Positions 35,589 through 46,189 of a stretch of DNA of 64,000 nt are shown here, piece by piece (the first letter of the stretch is position 1; each line of letters begins with the position of its first letter). The translations under genes and the position numbers were made by a program. This stretch comes from Boothiomyces macroporosus (lineage: Eukaryota > Chytridiomycota > Chytridiomycetes > Rhizophydiales > Terramycetaceae). The DNA is taken from NCBI GenBank assembly GCA_027604185.1, contig JADGKB010000017.1, positions 109,378-173,377 of the forward strand. The letters are read 5' to 3'. The notes beneath the pieces are model-generated. The model saw only the letters and a list, made by a program, of their open reading frames with translations. It had not been told where the DNA came from and ran no database searches.

Positions 35589-35903
35589 CTAAAACATCGT
35601 TATAACAACTCCCATTACCCAACTAAAGCCAAGCGGAACGTTCACTTTCGCTCCACTTGGACATTTCGTACATGTTAAAGAACCTCCCGTTGAATAAGTC
35701 CCAGCTGGACGACAAAGTATAGCTCCATCAGTAGAGTATGTTCCTACAGAACATGTAGAACATGAAGAACAGCCAAGTCCCTGCTAAACAATTAAAACAA
35801 AAAGAAGATATATCAGGTTCCAGCAAGACAACGCAGACAATGACTCCTTCAGCCACTTTTGCAACTCCAATTTTTTTTCAAAATCAAAATAAATGGTTGT
35901 CAT
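35589..35903 (-). CDS. Possible small Cys-rich membrane/secreted protein (ephrin-receptor/TNFR-like repeat)
   Basis: Antisense to the eIF2 beta 5' end, a frame from an ATG at 35903 reads through a hydrophobic stretch (LIYLLFVLIV) and meets a stop; removing a 15- or 18-nt GT-AG segment rich in T leads into CSSCSTCSVGTYSTDGA, RPAGTYSTGG and CTKCPSG. The repeated C-x2-C-x-G-x-Y-S pattern is that of GCC2/GCC3 or ephrin-receptor-like modules. The end is hydrophobic (FSWVMGVVITMF). The start overlaps eIF2 beta coding sequence by 11 bp, so this may instead be a gene remnant. Confidence 0.35.
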
Positions 35904-36809
35904 ACCTGATGATGTATTGGCGGCATTCGTCGATTTAAAGAAAAAGAAAAAGACCGTTCACCAAGAAGCAGAGGAGATACAGGAAGATGAAGGGAATTCA
36001 ATGTTTGCTGGAATGAAGAAAAAGAAATCAAAGAAACCAGCTGAAGATGTCCAAGTTACCAATATTGAAGATGAACCTGAGAGCGCACCAATAGAAGAAA
36101 ATCAAGTATTTTTAATGTAATGCAGGTCGATGATTTGACAGCAATGTTTGGAAAAAAGAAAAAGAAAAAGAATGTTGCAGAATTCGAAGCGCAGCTAAGG
36201 GCTGAAGATGATCAAGAGCCTTTTGGGGAGGAAGCGATTGAAGAATCAAAGGAAGAAGCATGGGCCACTTCCAGCAGAGATTACAGTTACCAAGAAGTAA
36301 TTTCCATTAATCCTAGTTGCTCGAAAGAGTATTCAAGATTCTACGTCAAAATAATTTGGATGTTACTGGCGATAAGAAAAAGTATACTATTGTACCGCCT
36401 CAAGTATTGAGAGAAGGAACCAAAAAGACCGCATTTGTTAATATTATTGATATTGCAAAGAGGTAATTCAAACTAATGTAGAATGAGAAGACAACCTGAT
36501 CATGTCATTCAATTCTTGTTTGCTGAATTGGGTACCTCTGGATCTATTGACGGAAACCAGCGCTTGATTATCAAAGGTAGATTCCAACAAAAGCAAATCG
36601 AAACTGTGTTGCGTAGATATATTGGTAATTTATTATATAATTTAGCCGAGTACATCTCTTGCAAAACTTGTAAATCTGCTGAAACTATCTTGACAAAGGA
36701 AAACAGACTGTTCTTTATGCAATGTGAATCTTGTGGTTCTTCGCGTTCCGTATCTGCCATCAAAACTGGTTTCGTTGCTACAACAAAGAGACCAAAACAA
36801 CAAGCATAA
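35893..36809 (+). CDS. SUI3: Translation initiation factor eIF2 subunit beta
   Basis: 285 residues with three introns (20, 20, 19 nt; the last at 36463-36481, GTAATTCAAACTAATGTAG). Three lysine runs (KKKKK, KKKKSKK, KKKKKK) in the N-terminus are the K-boxes that bind eIF5 and eIF2B epsilon. The core domain has [18 protein letters not shown] and [16 protein letters not shown], and the C-terminus carries the C2-C2 zinc finger (CKTCKS then CESCGS). It is part of the ternary complex delivering initiator tRNA. All domains are complete. Removal of the short introns restores strictly conserved blocks, so this is one of the strongest proofs of intron size here. Confidence 0.96.
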
Positions 36810-36828
36810 TAAAAAGAATCACTTTATA

Positions 36829-39522
36829 TTATTCCTTTGGATTATTCAACAACTGTGAGTTTGTTCCATCTTGTGAATTTGTCGCAGATTCTTCAAATAC
36901 GATATTTGGTATCGGCGATGTGGTAATTGAGGATTCGCCTCTATCTGAACTATTTGTTTGTGGTGAAAATACTAGACTTTCACAAATGTTTCCAACACCT
37001 GCAACTGGGTTTGGTGAGGCACCAGTTTCTAGTTGTGTATTATTTGAATCGAAACTTGACAGTTTCTTTTCGCTTGAATCTGGAGAAATCGTCGAATCTG
37101 GTTTTCCACCATTACTAATTGATCTATCGCTAACAAAGATAGCATTGCCTTGTAATAATGTGGTTGGTGCTTCTGTTCCTTCATTTATAACTTCTTGTCG
37201 TAATGAGGATGCGTGTCTCTTGTAATCTGAAGCAATTTGTGTTTTATCTACAGATTTGAAATCAGATTTCTTTCTTCGACCTGGAGGTGAAGCTGCTGTA
37301 GAGGAATCGGTGATTTTTGCATTGGATGACGGTGAAAGTGGGTATTCAGGGGATTTAATGCGAGCTGGAGATTGAAGAGAACTGGTTTTATCTTCTCGCT
37401 GTGGTTCATCAATTTTCCTTCCAATTCCATTTGGTATTTCTAAACTTGGAGCTTCCTGATGTGATCTCCTTCTACTTGTTGGTGTTGGGATTTCGAGGCT
37501 GTCAAAGGTTTTCTTTGTTGGAGTTGCTAGCATTGGATTATCTGCACCTATTAGAGATGCACCACGCCGCCTGCTGGTTTCAGTAGATACCAGCAAGTTC
37601 TTTTGATCAATTTGCCTTGTTTCTTTGGTGGCACCAGATGTATCACTGCCAAGTTTAATATTACCAACTGTTGGACTGGGAATAACACTGGGAGTTCTAA
37701 CACCCTGGCTTCTTAAACTATTTTTTCTGGTTATTATCTTCAAGCCTTCCGGATTAGCCAAACTTTTTCTTTGTTTTCTTGGTGATTCTTGCAACTTGTT
37801 TTCTTGACTTTCAGAATCTGTTGAAGCATCTTTTTGTGATGAACTGGAGCTTGTAGCACTTTTGGATTCTTTACCGTCTTTAGTTCTTTTTTCTTGATCG
37901 TCTTTTTGTATTTGACTTGCAATCGATGGTCTTCTAGCGATTGCAAAATCGTTCCTAGAAGACAGGCTCTTTTTGCTTGAATTCAGCTCGCTCTCTCTCC
38001 TAACGGCTTTCTTTTTCTTCAGCTTGATCTTTAACGTTGCTAACGCATCAGCGCTTTCATGCGTTATTGTATACTGGAGAATGTAAAAGAAAAAGTTGAT
38101 ACCAAAGGTTGCCATCACTGCTTTGTCATTTCCTAATGCTGGTGTACCTAAAAATACAATTTGAAGTATCACATATATAACCAGTACGGATAGATTTATG
38201 TAAGTGAAGGAAATTAGGCTATGGCTGGATTGCCTAATTGAATGCATGCGATCTGTGAATGTCATAGTTTTAATAGGGGCAACAAAGTTGAAGGCCACCC
38301 AAGCTGGGATAACCAAATGGACGCTAAAGAACGTAATCGCCCAAAGTTGAAATGCTTTTGACCACCGTGTTAGAGCATCCAAACTAGTGGATGGATTTGA
38401 TTGCAACATGAAATAATAGCTTCCACCAAAAGCAATATTAGACAGAAAAATTACGCTTATTATTATTTGCTGCTTGAGTTTGGTTGTGGTTTCGTATTTT
38501 TGCAAAAGAAACACAGGCTCTATGGTTGAAGACAGCAGTGCAAAATTTAAAAATACCCGCCTTGCTAATTGCAGAGCATTCGGATCCACAAATAAGTTCT
38601 GCGCAAATACAAACGCGCATTCTAGAGATATATATACCAGCCAGAGCATAATAGAATAAAACGAGAGCTTTTGAAAGACTTGAATTTTTTCTTTTCTACT
38701 CTTGTCCACTTCTTTCTGGTCCTTGTTTTCTTTCTTTTCTATTTCGTTACCATCAACCGCATCCTTCTTTTTTTCCGAATCCTTAGTCTGTTTCTTTTTG
38801 TGGTTCGTACTTTCGCTTGGAAAGAGATTGTTGGCCACTACGTAGAACATCACTAATCCTGCAGCAACAAAAAATCCGATTCCCGTTATTTCAGTTCCGT
38901 CGCTAAATGATCCAAGGACCAGCTCCTTGGATGGAGTGAATGCTATCCATCCAAATTGCTCGCTTGCTAGTACAGATGTATACATAATTGCAGTGACATT
39001 TCCTAAATTTCTGATGTCTAACAGTTGGTCTTGGTCATAGAGCGAATATATTGATGGTGGACTTTGACATTCCGTTCCCTCTTCATACACATAAAGAGAA
39101 CCTTCTGGCTCGCAAATGATATTTGAATTAATACACTGTCTGGTTGCTGCAATATACAACCTTTCAAATCCATATAAAGAGTTTGGCCCAGTAGATGTAA
39201 ATGAACAGTATATGGTATTGACGGATTGAATGGGCATGGATGTGAGCAATGTATTCTCAGTTGTTATGTGTGCGATTCCGCTAGAAAACCCACTTGATAA
39301 ATTGGAGTTTGTTGACTGATAACAGCAGTCAGTATTGATATTAACCGGACTGTTGCCGCATGTATCTATCGTATATTCATTCACCGTAAAACGATACATT
39401 GTGGGCCAGGCTTCATTTGGAGGTTGGGAGTGGACAGATAAATCGGATACATTAAATAGAACCATCATATCTGGCGGTCCTGAACAACTGCTTTGATAAT
39501 ATTGGCTTTCCAAAACCAGCAT
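36829..39522 (-). CDS. Seven-transmembrane receptor-like protein with long disordered tail
   Basis: 897 residues in one exon. Residues 1-210 are Cys-containing and rich in N-x-S/T sites, thus probably extracellular. Seven hydrophobic segments follow at about 215-234, 287-308, 322-341, 352-373, 391-413, 436-459 and 467-486, with a Lys-rich loop of ~50 residues after the first. The C-terminal ~400 residues are Ser/Arg/Lys-rich with repeated RR-x-S sites, likely cytosolic and phosphorylated. The family is not recognised; the layout is like a G-protein-coupled receptor, but no diagnostic GPCR motif was seen. No signal peptide precedes the N-terminal domain, so a first exon may be missed. It is convergent with eIF2 beta, stops 19 nt apart. 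Confidence 0.75.
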   Translation of the reverse strand: MLVLESQYYQSSCSGPPDMMVLFNVSDLSVHSQPPNEAWPTMYRFTVNEYTIDTCGNSPVNINTDCCYQSTNSNLSSGFSSGIAHITTENTLLTSMPIQSVNTIYCSFTSTGPNSLYGFERLYIAATRQCINSNIICEPEGSLYVYEEGTECQSPPSIYSLYDQDQLLDIRNLGNVTAIMYTSVLASEQFGWIAFTPSKELVLGSFSDGTEITGIGFFVAAGLVMFYVVANNLFPSESTNHKKKQTKDSEKKKDAVDGNEIEKKENKDQKEVDKSRKEKIQVFQKLSFYSIMLWLVYISLECAFVFAQNLFVDPNALQLARRVFLNFALLSSTIEPVFLLQKYETTTKLKQQIIISVIFLSNIAFGGSYYFMLQSNPSTSLDALTRWSKAFQLWAITFFSVHLVIPAWVAFNFVAPIKTMTFTDRMHSIRQSSHSLISFTYINLSVLVIYVILQIVFLGTPALGNDKAVMATFGINFFFYILQYTITHESADALATLKIKLKKKKAVRRESELNSSKKSLSSRNDFAIARRPSIASQIQKDDQEKRTKDGKESKSATSSSSSQKDASTDSESQENKLQESPRKQRKSLANPEGLKIITRKNSLRSQGVRTPSVIPSPTVGNIKLGSDTSGATKETRQIDQKNLLVSTETSRRRGASLIGADNPMLATPTKKTFDSLEIPTPTSRRRSHQEAPSLEIPNGIGRKIDEPQREDKTSSLQSPARIKSPEYPLSPSSNAKITDSSTAASPPGRRKKSDFKSVDKTQIASDYKRHASSLRQEVINEGTEAPTTLLQGNAIFVSDRSISNGGKPDSTISPDSSEKKLSSFDSNNTQLETGASPNPVAGVGNICESLVFSPQTNSSDRGESSITTSPIPNIVFEESATNSQDGTNSQLLNNPKE

Positions 39523-39813
39523 TTAAATTTATTGAAATCAACGAAGGAAATGATCTTGGCAAACGTGACATAAGACTTGATAACGTCATGCTTTAAATTC
39601 CTCTCCAGCATCCGCATAATTCACTTTCATCTAATGCACCTCCTATTGATTCATAAGGGTTGGTCAGTTTCACGATTGAGCAATCCTGAATTAAGCACCA
39701 TTTCCCAATCACTTCTATCCGCGCTGTTTGCTATTTGAAATTATCCCGCATACTCTATCATTCTGATATCGCAATTTAATTGTAACTTCTGGCATCAGCG
39801 TTTGGATTTTTTA

Positions 39814-40180
39814 ATGTCCGCAATCTTGAACTCGATTCAACATCTCAAAGATTCACTTCAGGAGACGGAAAACCAACTCGATACGATATTTGAATCTTAC
39901 GAACAATCATTCAGCAGCGATTATCCGCCGGGTATCAATCCGATAGATTTATTAGCGAGACACAAAAAGTATATTTGGCTAATGTAGTATAGAAGAAAAG
40001 CAAGAGGAGCTGTTGCGATCACAAGAATCGCTTAATATTAAAAAGAAGGATTTGGCAGAAAAGATTGGCGAGCAGCTGCAGGAAAATAAGATGCTCATGA
40101 ACAGGTTGCTTGCACTTACAGAGTATTCTGGGGACTATGGAGCAATAGACAAATTTCAAAATGAGATAATGAATTTGTAG
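39814..40180 (+). CDS. Small coiled-coil protein
   Basis: 115 residues; a 19-nt intron (GTATATTTGGCTAATGTAG) is removed after the codons for ARHK. The sequence is helical throughout, with a loop NPIDLL in the middle between two coiled coils (HLKDSLQETENQLDTIF and EEKQEELLRSQESLN). The N-P-x-x-LL hinge between helices resembles SKA2 and some Mediator subunits, too weak to name. The stop is 81 nt from the convergent UPF2 stop. Confidence 0.6.
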
Positions 40181-40261
40181 GATTCCTTAATAAATATAGT
40201 AAAGCTAGTCCGTCTTTATTTCACTTTAGCATCACCCAAATCTCCAATTTGAATTGGTGGA

Positions 40262-43200
40262 TTAACTTTCACGATGCATACTGGATGAGTTTGACCATAA
40301 CACTTTAGATTTTCCTTTTCTCATGCTCCTTCCGCTTGCATCCAAAGGTTCTAAAATGAAATTAAAGTTACCAACTGGCTTATTGGAATCCTGTCTTTCC
40401 CTTTCCTCATAATTCAACACCAGCTGCTTCAACCTTACTCTCTCCTCTTGTTCGGCTTGTTGTTTAGACAGTGTTCTAATAGCAAATGAAGAATCTGCTG
40501 GAAGTGCCATTTGTTTTACCTTTGATTAATGCAAGAAATACTTGTTGCTTGTTACCCTTCTTTGTCAAAATAGAAAATGAAACTTGATTGCTACTCACAG
40601 AAGCATCATCTTCTGGGTTATTCCTCCTTGTAGGGATTGGAGCATCGAATACAGCTGTCTTTCGATCAGTCCTTCTAGAATCATTATATTCTTGCATTAG
40701 TTTGTTGAATTCTCGTTCAAAGTTTTGGTCTTCTTCCTCTTCTTCTTGATGTTGGGCCATATGAACAACAACTTCATCGTCATTGGTTTCTTCAGTCTGC
40801 TCAGGTTCGGCAGTGTCCTCAACATCTTGCAGATCTTCTTGATCTTCCATCTCCTCTTCGTCTTCACTTGCACTATCTTGTTCCTGCATTTGCGACCTTG
40901 CAATAGCGTTGACTTGATTTACACATTCTTCTAATGTTGGAATAAATTCCAACTTTGGACAGAGTGAATCTTTAGTTTCCATAAAGAAAAACTCGGTATC
41001 GATTGGCATCTTATCTTTGGAGAATAGATACAATTGCATAAACACGTAAAAGTCATCAAGCTTTCTCGCCAAGTGTCCTTTTCTAAAACAATGACCACAC
41101 GTGTCCAACAGAGTACAAACCAATCGAAGTCTAAAAAAGTCGTTTGGTGCATCTATAGGACAATTGTTATTTCGCATAGGGATTCCATTTTCATGCCCAA
41201 ATCTAAGAAGTAAATACAAAGTGTCAAAAATTACATGGGAATGGACCATACGATAATTGTACAATTCGCCTAGAAATTTGATACACGCCAATCGTCTTTG
41301 GTTCTGCTTGAACAAATTCAGTTCCAGTCCAATTCGAATTTGTTCCAAACAGCTATCTACCACTGAAACCCCAAATGAGGGATAGAATCTAGATAATTCG
41401 GCAATCAAGAATGCCATCAAGTTCAGGTTGGAATATTTTACTTTCCAAATTTTGAAAAATAGTTTTTGCAAGGTTTTCTTTGTCAATTCATCCTCCCAAT
41501 TTACTTTTCGAAGTAATTTCAGAGTTGCACGAGCATTTGGTCTCGACAAATCCTTGTAAATCAGTTTTCGCAAGAATAGCTCTATTGGTTCTCGGACTTT
41601 CTTTGGTGCAGCTTGGATATCTGGAGGGTTGCAGACATATATCGCATTATCAATCATGAAAGAGTACTTAGTATCCATATTCAAAGCGGATTTTTTTCGG
41701 AGTATAATTTCAAGCTACGATGAATTAAAACATACAAAATTGGCGGTACGAACTTGAGTTTCGGGGTTGCAGAACAGGAAACGCCCACACGTTTCCAGTA
41801 AAGAACAGGCCAGCTCTATATTATGGAAATTGAAATCATCAAGAAGGACTTTAAGGCAATGGAAGACTACATGATTGGGGGTAATCCTGAATTTGGTCAA
41901 CTCTCCAATAAATCTAATATTCTATTATTAAAACCGGATACCTTCATCTTTTCTTCAATAAACAATTGATTTTTCTTTCTTTGATGATAGTGAAATGACG
42001 ATTCAAGCTATGTTACTCTTAAAAATACTTCTTCCACGACCATTGTTCCAATATCAGGCATGTATGGATTAAGTGTCGCGATTAAGCGAGAGTAGTACGG
42101 CAATAAATCCAAACGTTGTCGAGAGACTCCAAGTAAAGTTTGAGCCAGCTGTTTTCTTGTCCCCTTGTTATTAATGAAAGCAAATTCAACAGCAATTTGA
42201 TCGATCGCATCTTTGTTGAGTGCATTTGCAAGACGATTCGCTAATGATACGAAAACAGCTTGGTTGGATCCCAGTTTTTCCAAATTATCCTCTGGCTCTT
42301 GTGTTTCAACCTCTTCTTCAACCTCCTCTTTTTCTGGTTCCATTTCCTTGATTTCTTTATTTTCCAAGTCTGTTACCATTGCTTTCTCTTCCTCTGGTAC
42401 CACAGATTCACCAAACTCTTGCTTTACTTGCTTCTGTCCCAAAAGGATAGTTGGTACTTGATTGGCCAAATCGATAATTCCTTCGTAGAACGATTTTGTT
42501 TCTTCATCTTCCCAAATACCATTGTTGATTGCCTAATTTTAGATTTCAATTACAGACTCATCCTTGATGGCTCTTCCATCCGATATTGTAATACCCATTC
42601 TGGTGACTTCTTCAGTAGGTAGTTCAGGCATTTCTAAATTCAAAAAAGAAGAGAGTGTTTGAGTAGAGGTGCGGAGCTTTTCAAATGATTTAAATCGCTT
42701 TTCGTATTCCTCTTGACGTCCTTCTGAAATTTCACCTCTAGCGATAAAAGAGTCCTGATTCCATTTGTCAATCTTTTGAAGCTTCTTATGTTCCTTTAGC
42801 AATTCTGCCTTTACTGTATCATAGTAATTCGATAATATCTTGTAACAGTCTTCTTGAATATTGGATGGCACCAGTTGCTTTCTCAAATCCAACACTGCTT
42901 CATCGCTTACAAGCTGACCCACGACAGAGTCTGGAAAGAAATACAACGCATATACCTTTACAAAAGTAACTGCAAGATTGAGATTCTGCAACGACTTGTC
43001 TTTTGCAAACTACGATTAGCGATAGCTACTAATTGAAACAATATCGCTGGCACAAATTCATCTCTGGCTTTCAATCCATCCTCGGCGATCCCTACTAGGT
43101 ATAATTCGGTAAGAAATCGAAGTGTACTTCTCAATTTCAAAACCCGTTGCTGTTCTTCCTTTTCTCTTCCATCACCGTTGATCCCGGAATAGCTGCTCCC

Positions 43201-43606
43201 AACATATTTCAGTAAATTTGAGAGCAGAAGCTTTCCAAATTCTTGAAATCGATAATTCATCATTGTGCAAATCTCTACTGCTGCCAATACATCATTCGAA
43301 GTTTTAAACGTTGAATCAGCAATAGAAGCTACAATTTCCTCCAAATATTTCTCCATTTTCAATGAAAGCAAATCCTTCTTCAATGATGACAGCTGCGCAG
43401 CGGTAATACCAGCTTTGATTTTCTTTATAAACGAAGTGTTCTTCTTGATTGAACCATCCAGTTTTGCGAACGACGACGGATCTTTTTAATATTCAATTAC
43501 CAGCTCTGACGGTTTTCGCAGATACATTTTCCTTTTTAAATTTCAGACGGATATTGATTTGGTCGAGAGCATCCTCCGTCGAGATGCTCTCCTTCACTTC
43601 AGTCAT
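40262..43606 (-). CDS. UPF2: UPF2, nonsense-mediated decay factor
   Basis: 1066 residues with seven introns (19, 20, 21, 21, 20, 21, 22 nt from the 5' end). Three MIF4G-type helical domains are visible: KKNTSFIKKIKAG near the start, CGRFLFCNPETQVR in the middle, and RKLIYKDLSRPNA with FFRLRLVCTLLDTCG in the third. An acidic linker follows, then FSILTKKGNKQQVKQM and KQQAEQEERVRLKQL, the UPF1-binding C-terminus. UPF2 links UPF1 to UPF3 and thus triggers decay of transcripts with premature stops. The last few residues (KGKSKVLWS...) are uncertain because another frame also looks coding there. Start M at 43606 lies 37 nt from the neighbouring MIA40 stop. Confidence 0.93.
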
Positions 43607-43642
43607 TTTTGTGAAAAATGAAAATGGAAAAATGAGAATATA

Positions 43643-44037
43643 TTAATGCTTGGATTCTTCTTTTGGAGCTTCCTTTTCTTCTTCATCATCGTCGTCATCA
43701 TCTAATTCCGCCCCGTATATATCAGGATGTTCCTAGAGGTTAAAAGAAAGTACTTGGAAGCACTTTTGCATTTCCCGGAATTGAGCTACACAATCTGCGC
43801 CTTTAGGTTCCTCTGTTGAATATACAAAGCAAGAGAATGCCTCCTTGAATTTTTCACCACATGGAGGTTGAACCATAGGACCTATGTTAGGCAGCCAGTA
43901 CCTAGGCATGGACAATCCCAATTTATTTCCCCGGTTTCTGGATTATATGCTTCTGCTTGTGCTGCTTCTGGATCGACTTTCTCCTTTGGCTGCTCCTTGG
44001 AATCATCATAAATAACGATATCTTTTTCTGTAGACAT
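43643..44037 (-). CDS. MIA40: Mia40/CHCHD4, mitochondrial intermembrane-space import receptor
   Basis: 117 residues with introns of 20 and 21 nt. The redox-active CPC appears in NWDCPCLG, and the first intron lies just after it. Splicing then gives [16 protein letters not shown] and [15 protein letters not shown], the paired Cx9C motifs. The tail is acidic (DDDDDDEEE). There is no membrane anchor or long presequence, so it is like the short animal form rather than the long yeast form. It oxidises small Cys proteins during import with Erv1. All six structural cysteines are present. Confidence 0.94.
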
Positions 44038-45252
44038 TTTTGATATTTTTTTGCAGAGGAAAAAAGTTTCAAATGGAAGCGAATATTTCGATTTAAATCG
44101 TATTTCATGCAACTGGCTCAAAAAACAATACGGAAGTGATGCGCGCTTAATTAAGCATTCTGGTAGCTTTTGGAGCGGGTTAGTTTGGTATATTTGGGAT
44201 TCTGACTGCCAAGAAAAAGAACAACAGAGAACATCCCGCATTAAGTTGCTTTCCAATGCAGTTCGCGTGGAATTAAGAATGGGATAATACGGGAATACGC
44301 GGATAAAAGCCTAATGATTGTATATTCAACTTTTAATTGAAGCAACAATAGTATGACTTTGGCATTCTAGATTTATTCCCTTTTCGTGATTGCTGGGAAA
44401 AGCTGCTATCGCCTTTGCAGTCTCGTACTTTTGATATTACTAAAGCATACTGATTTCATACCATTTTATCATATTTTATTCAGATCACAAAGATCACAAT
44501 ATTAAAACGTACAAAAGAATTAACACTCATCCAGACTGTTAAAGTTTCTACAAGATGAGTGCACTATTATACATCTGCTATGCGCCATCGATTACACTAT
44601 AGATCAGGCGTGGTGATATAATTAGCCTTTAAATATCTAGCCTCTCCAGTAGCAAAATTGTCTCACTTTGAGGTATTGTGGCTATGCCTTATTTAAATGA
44701 AGCCTGTGCTCCAGGTTATTTGATTCAATAACTGACTGCTCGGCTCTCTTTTTGTAATTAATGAAGTCTGTGAGAACTTTAATTGAATCATAGGATTTAA
44801 ATCTGTGAGTGTTGAAAAAAGTCCCGGTTTTTTAGATCTGTTTGGGCAACCGCCCGAATGTAATGCCAAGACATTTCTTGGATGAAAGGATTCTCTAGCC
44901 GATTTCAATAAATCTTTGCTGAAACATGTTCGGAATAGCGTTTCTTTGTTGCTGCAGTGTGCAATTGTCCATTTTTTCCATTAATCACGGGTGGATAGGA
45001 GTTTCTTCCCACTTTCCTTTTACGGTTCCACACACCTGCGAGTACATTGACACTTGAGAAATGAACGAATAAATCGAGATTAATACAGCATCGTTTTTGA
45101 AATTATCATTCAAAAAACCCGTTATTGTATCGCATTACCCTTATCGCTTTACTTCAGTGATTTGGTACAACTCTATGAGAGGGGTTCCCTGCGTAACGTT
45201 ACACAACGCAAAGGCATATGATAAATAGCACCAGAGAAAAAAGTGTCGCAAA
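44038..45252. other. Long intergenic region, nothing recognised
   Basis: At 1.2 kb this is the longest gap in the window. Short frames on both strands (such as 44693-44908) show no domain or start context. No tRNA A/B-box combination, terminal repeat or simple-sequence array was seen. It separates MIA40 (minus) and the SH3 protein (plus), so it carries two divergent promoters, possibly unrecognised RNA. Confidence 0.45.
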
Positions 45253-45840
45253 ATGCAGGAGGACATTTCAGTGTATGTAATAGGGACGCTCTGCACTCTT
45301 GTGTTCATATCATTCCTGATATTCTTATTATACAGCTGCTCACCAATGCGCAAGCAGGAAATCATTACAGCTACAAATTCAGGAGAGAAACAATCAAAGT
45401 TAGTTTCTTCCCAAGTCACTTACCCACCGCCGACAGTAGTCAATTCGCAAATTAAAAGGATTTCCTATACTCCATACCCACGGGACTCTCGCCATGAATC
45501 TTACACTACATACCTGGGAGATCAGAGAACAAGCACTCTACTTCAATATAGAGAAGAGACTATTTCAGAGTTTGATGATTCAGAATCTGATAGCTCCAGC
45601 GAAAATATTTTACCCTTTAAATTATCCAAAAGTGAATCTATTATCGAAATTGATTCACCAGAACCTTACGTGGCTAAACACAACTATATACCATCAATGG
45701 AGGATGAAATACAGATCACAAAGGGTGATTTGGTTAGGCTGGCTGTAGTCTGCAATGATAACTGGGCTATTGGGTACAACTTGAGTACTCAGAGACAAGG
45801 TGCGTTCCCGGTGGAATGTTTGGGAAAGTTGGATAACTAA
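45253..45840 (+). CDS. Single-pass membrane protein with C-terminal SH3 domain
   Basis: 195 residues, no intron. A short N-terminus precedes one helix (YVIGTLCTLVFISFLIFLLY, residues 8-27), a Ser/Pro/Tyr-rich linker with an acidic cluster (EFDDSESDSSSE), and a C-terminal SH3 domain: YVAKHNYIP (ALYDY-type block), EDEIQITKGD, DNWAIGYN and GAFPVECL. A one-helix plus SH3 design is seen in fungal Fus1 and related adaptors; orthology is not established. It may recruit proline-rich ligands to a membrane site. The gene stands alone between two large gaps. Confidence 0.8.
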   Translation: MQEDISVYVIGTLCTLVFISFLIFLLYSCSPMRKQEIITATNSGEKQSKLVSSQVTYPPPTVVNSQIKRISYTPYPRDSRHESYTTYLGDQRTSTLLQYREETISEFDDSESDSSSENILPFKLSKSESIIEIDSPEPYVAKHNYIPSMEDEIQITKGDLVRLAVVCNDNWAIGYNLSTQRQGAFPVECLGKLDN

Positions 45841-46189
45841 TTGTAAATTAATGGGTCAATAGTAATAAACATAATTCAATTTCAATTTTTGATTGATCTA
45901 TCAAGAAGCGGTCTGTCCACATCACCATTGATTATAAGTCTAGATCAAATGAATGCCATTGATCAGCCCATCAGACCGCTCTTTTAAGCTGTACTAAATG
46001 CAAAATCTTGATTTACCATTCGATGGCTAATTACAGTTCTGGTGACTTTAAGATCATCAAATTTCTTGAATGCAGGATTCGCTCGATAAGAGACAATCAC
46101 CACCTGCGAATTGCTAGGACACTATCAGTGCCCATTGAATCTCATCTCTCTAATTTAACCTAGAAAATCAAAACAAAATTAAACAGTAT
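45841..46189. other. Intergenic with one nested inverted repeat
   Basis: No reading frame. Between the SH3 gene stop and the BRI3-like stop, so mainly two convergent 3' ends. The inverted repeat at 45907-45980 is listed separately. Confidence 0.5.
45907..45980. repeat. Nested inverted repeat, potential hairpin
   Basis: AGCGGTCTG at 45907-45915 pairs perfectly with CAGACCGCT at 45972-45980. Inside it GATCAA and TTGATC form a second stem of 6 bp. Situated 67 nt beyond the SH3 gene stop, it could be a structured 3' end or small RNA; no known RNA class is recognised. Confidence 0.4.

Noticed and set aside
40200..40330. Second protein-like frame (CYGQTHPV...) over the UPF2 3' end
   Set aside because: It follows an in-frame TGA and no GT-AG segment of normal size joins it to UPF2; treated as chance, though the last UPF2 residues stay uncertain.
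44290..45250. Search for tRNA, snRNA or repeats in the longest gap
   Set aside because: No A/B-box pair, Sm-site hairpin, or tandem repeat could be supported by eye.
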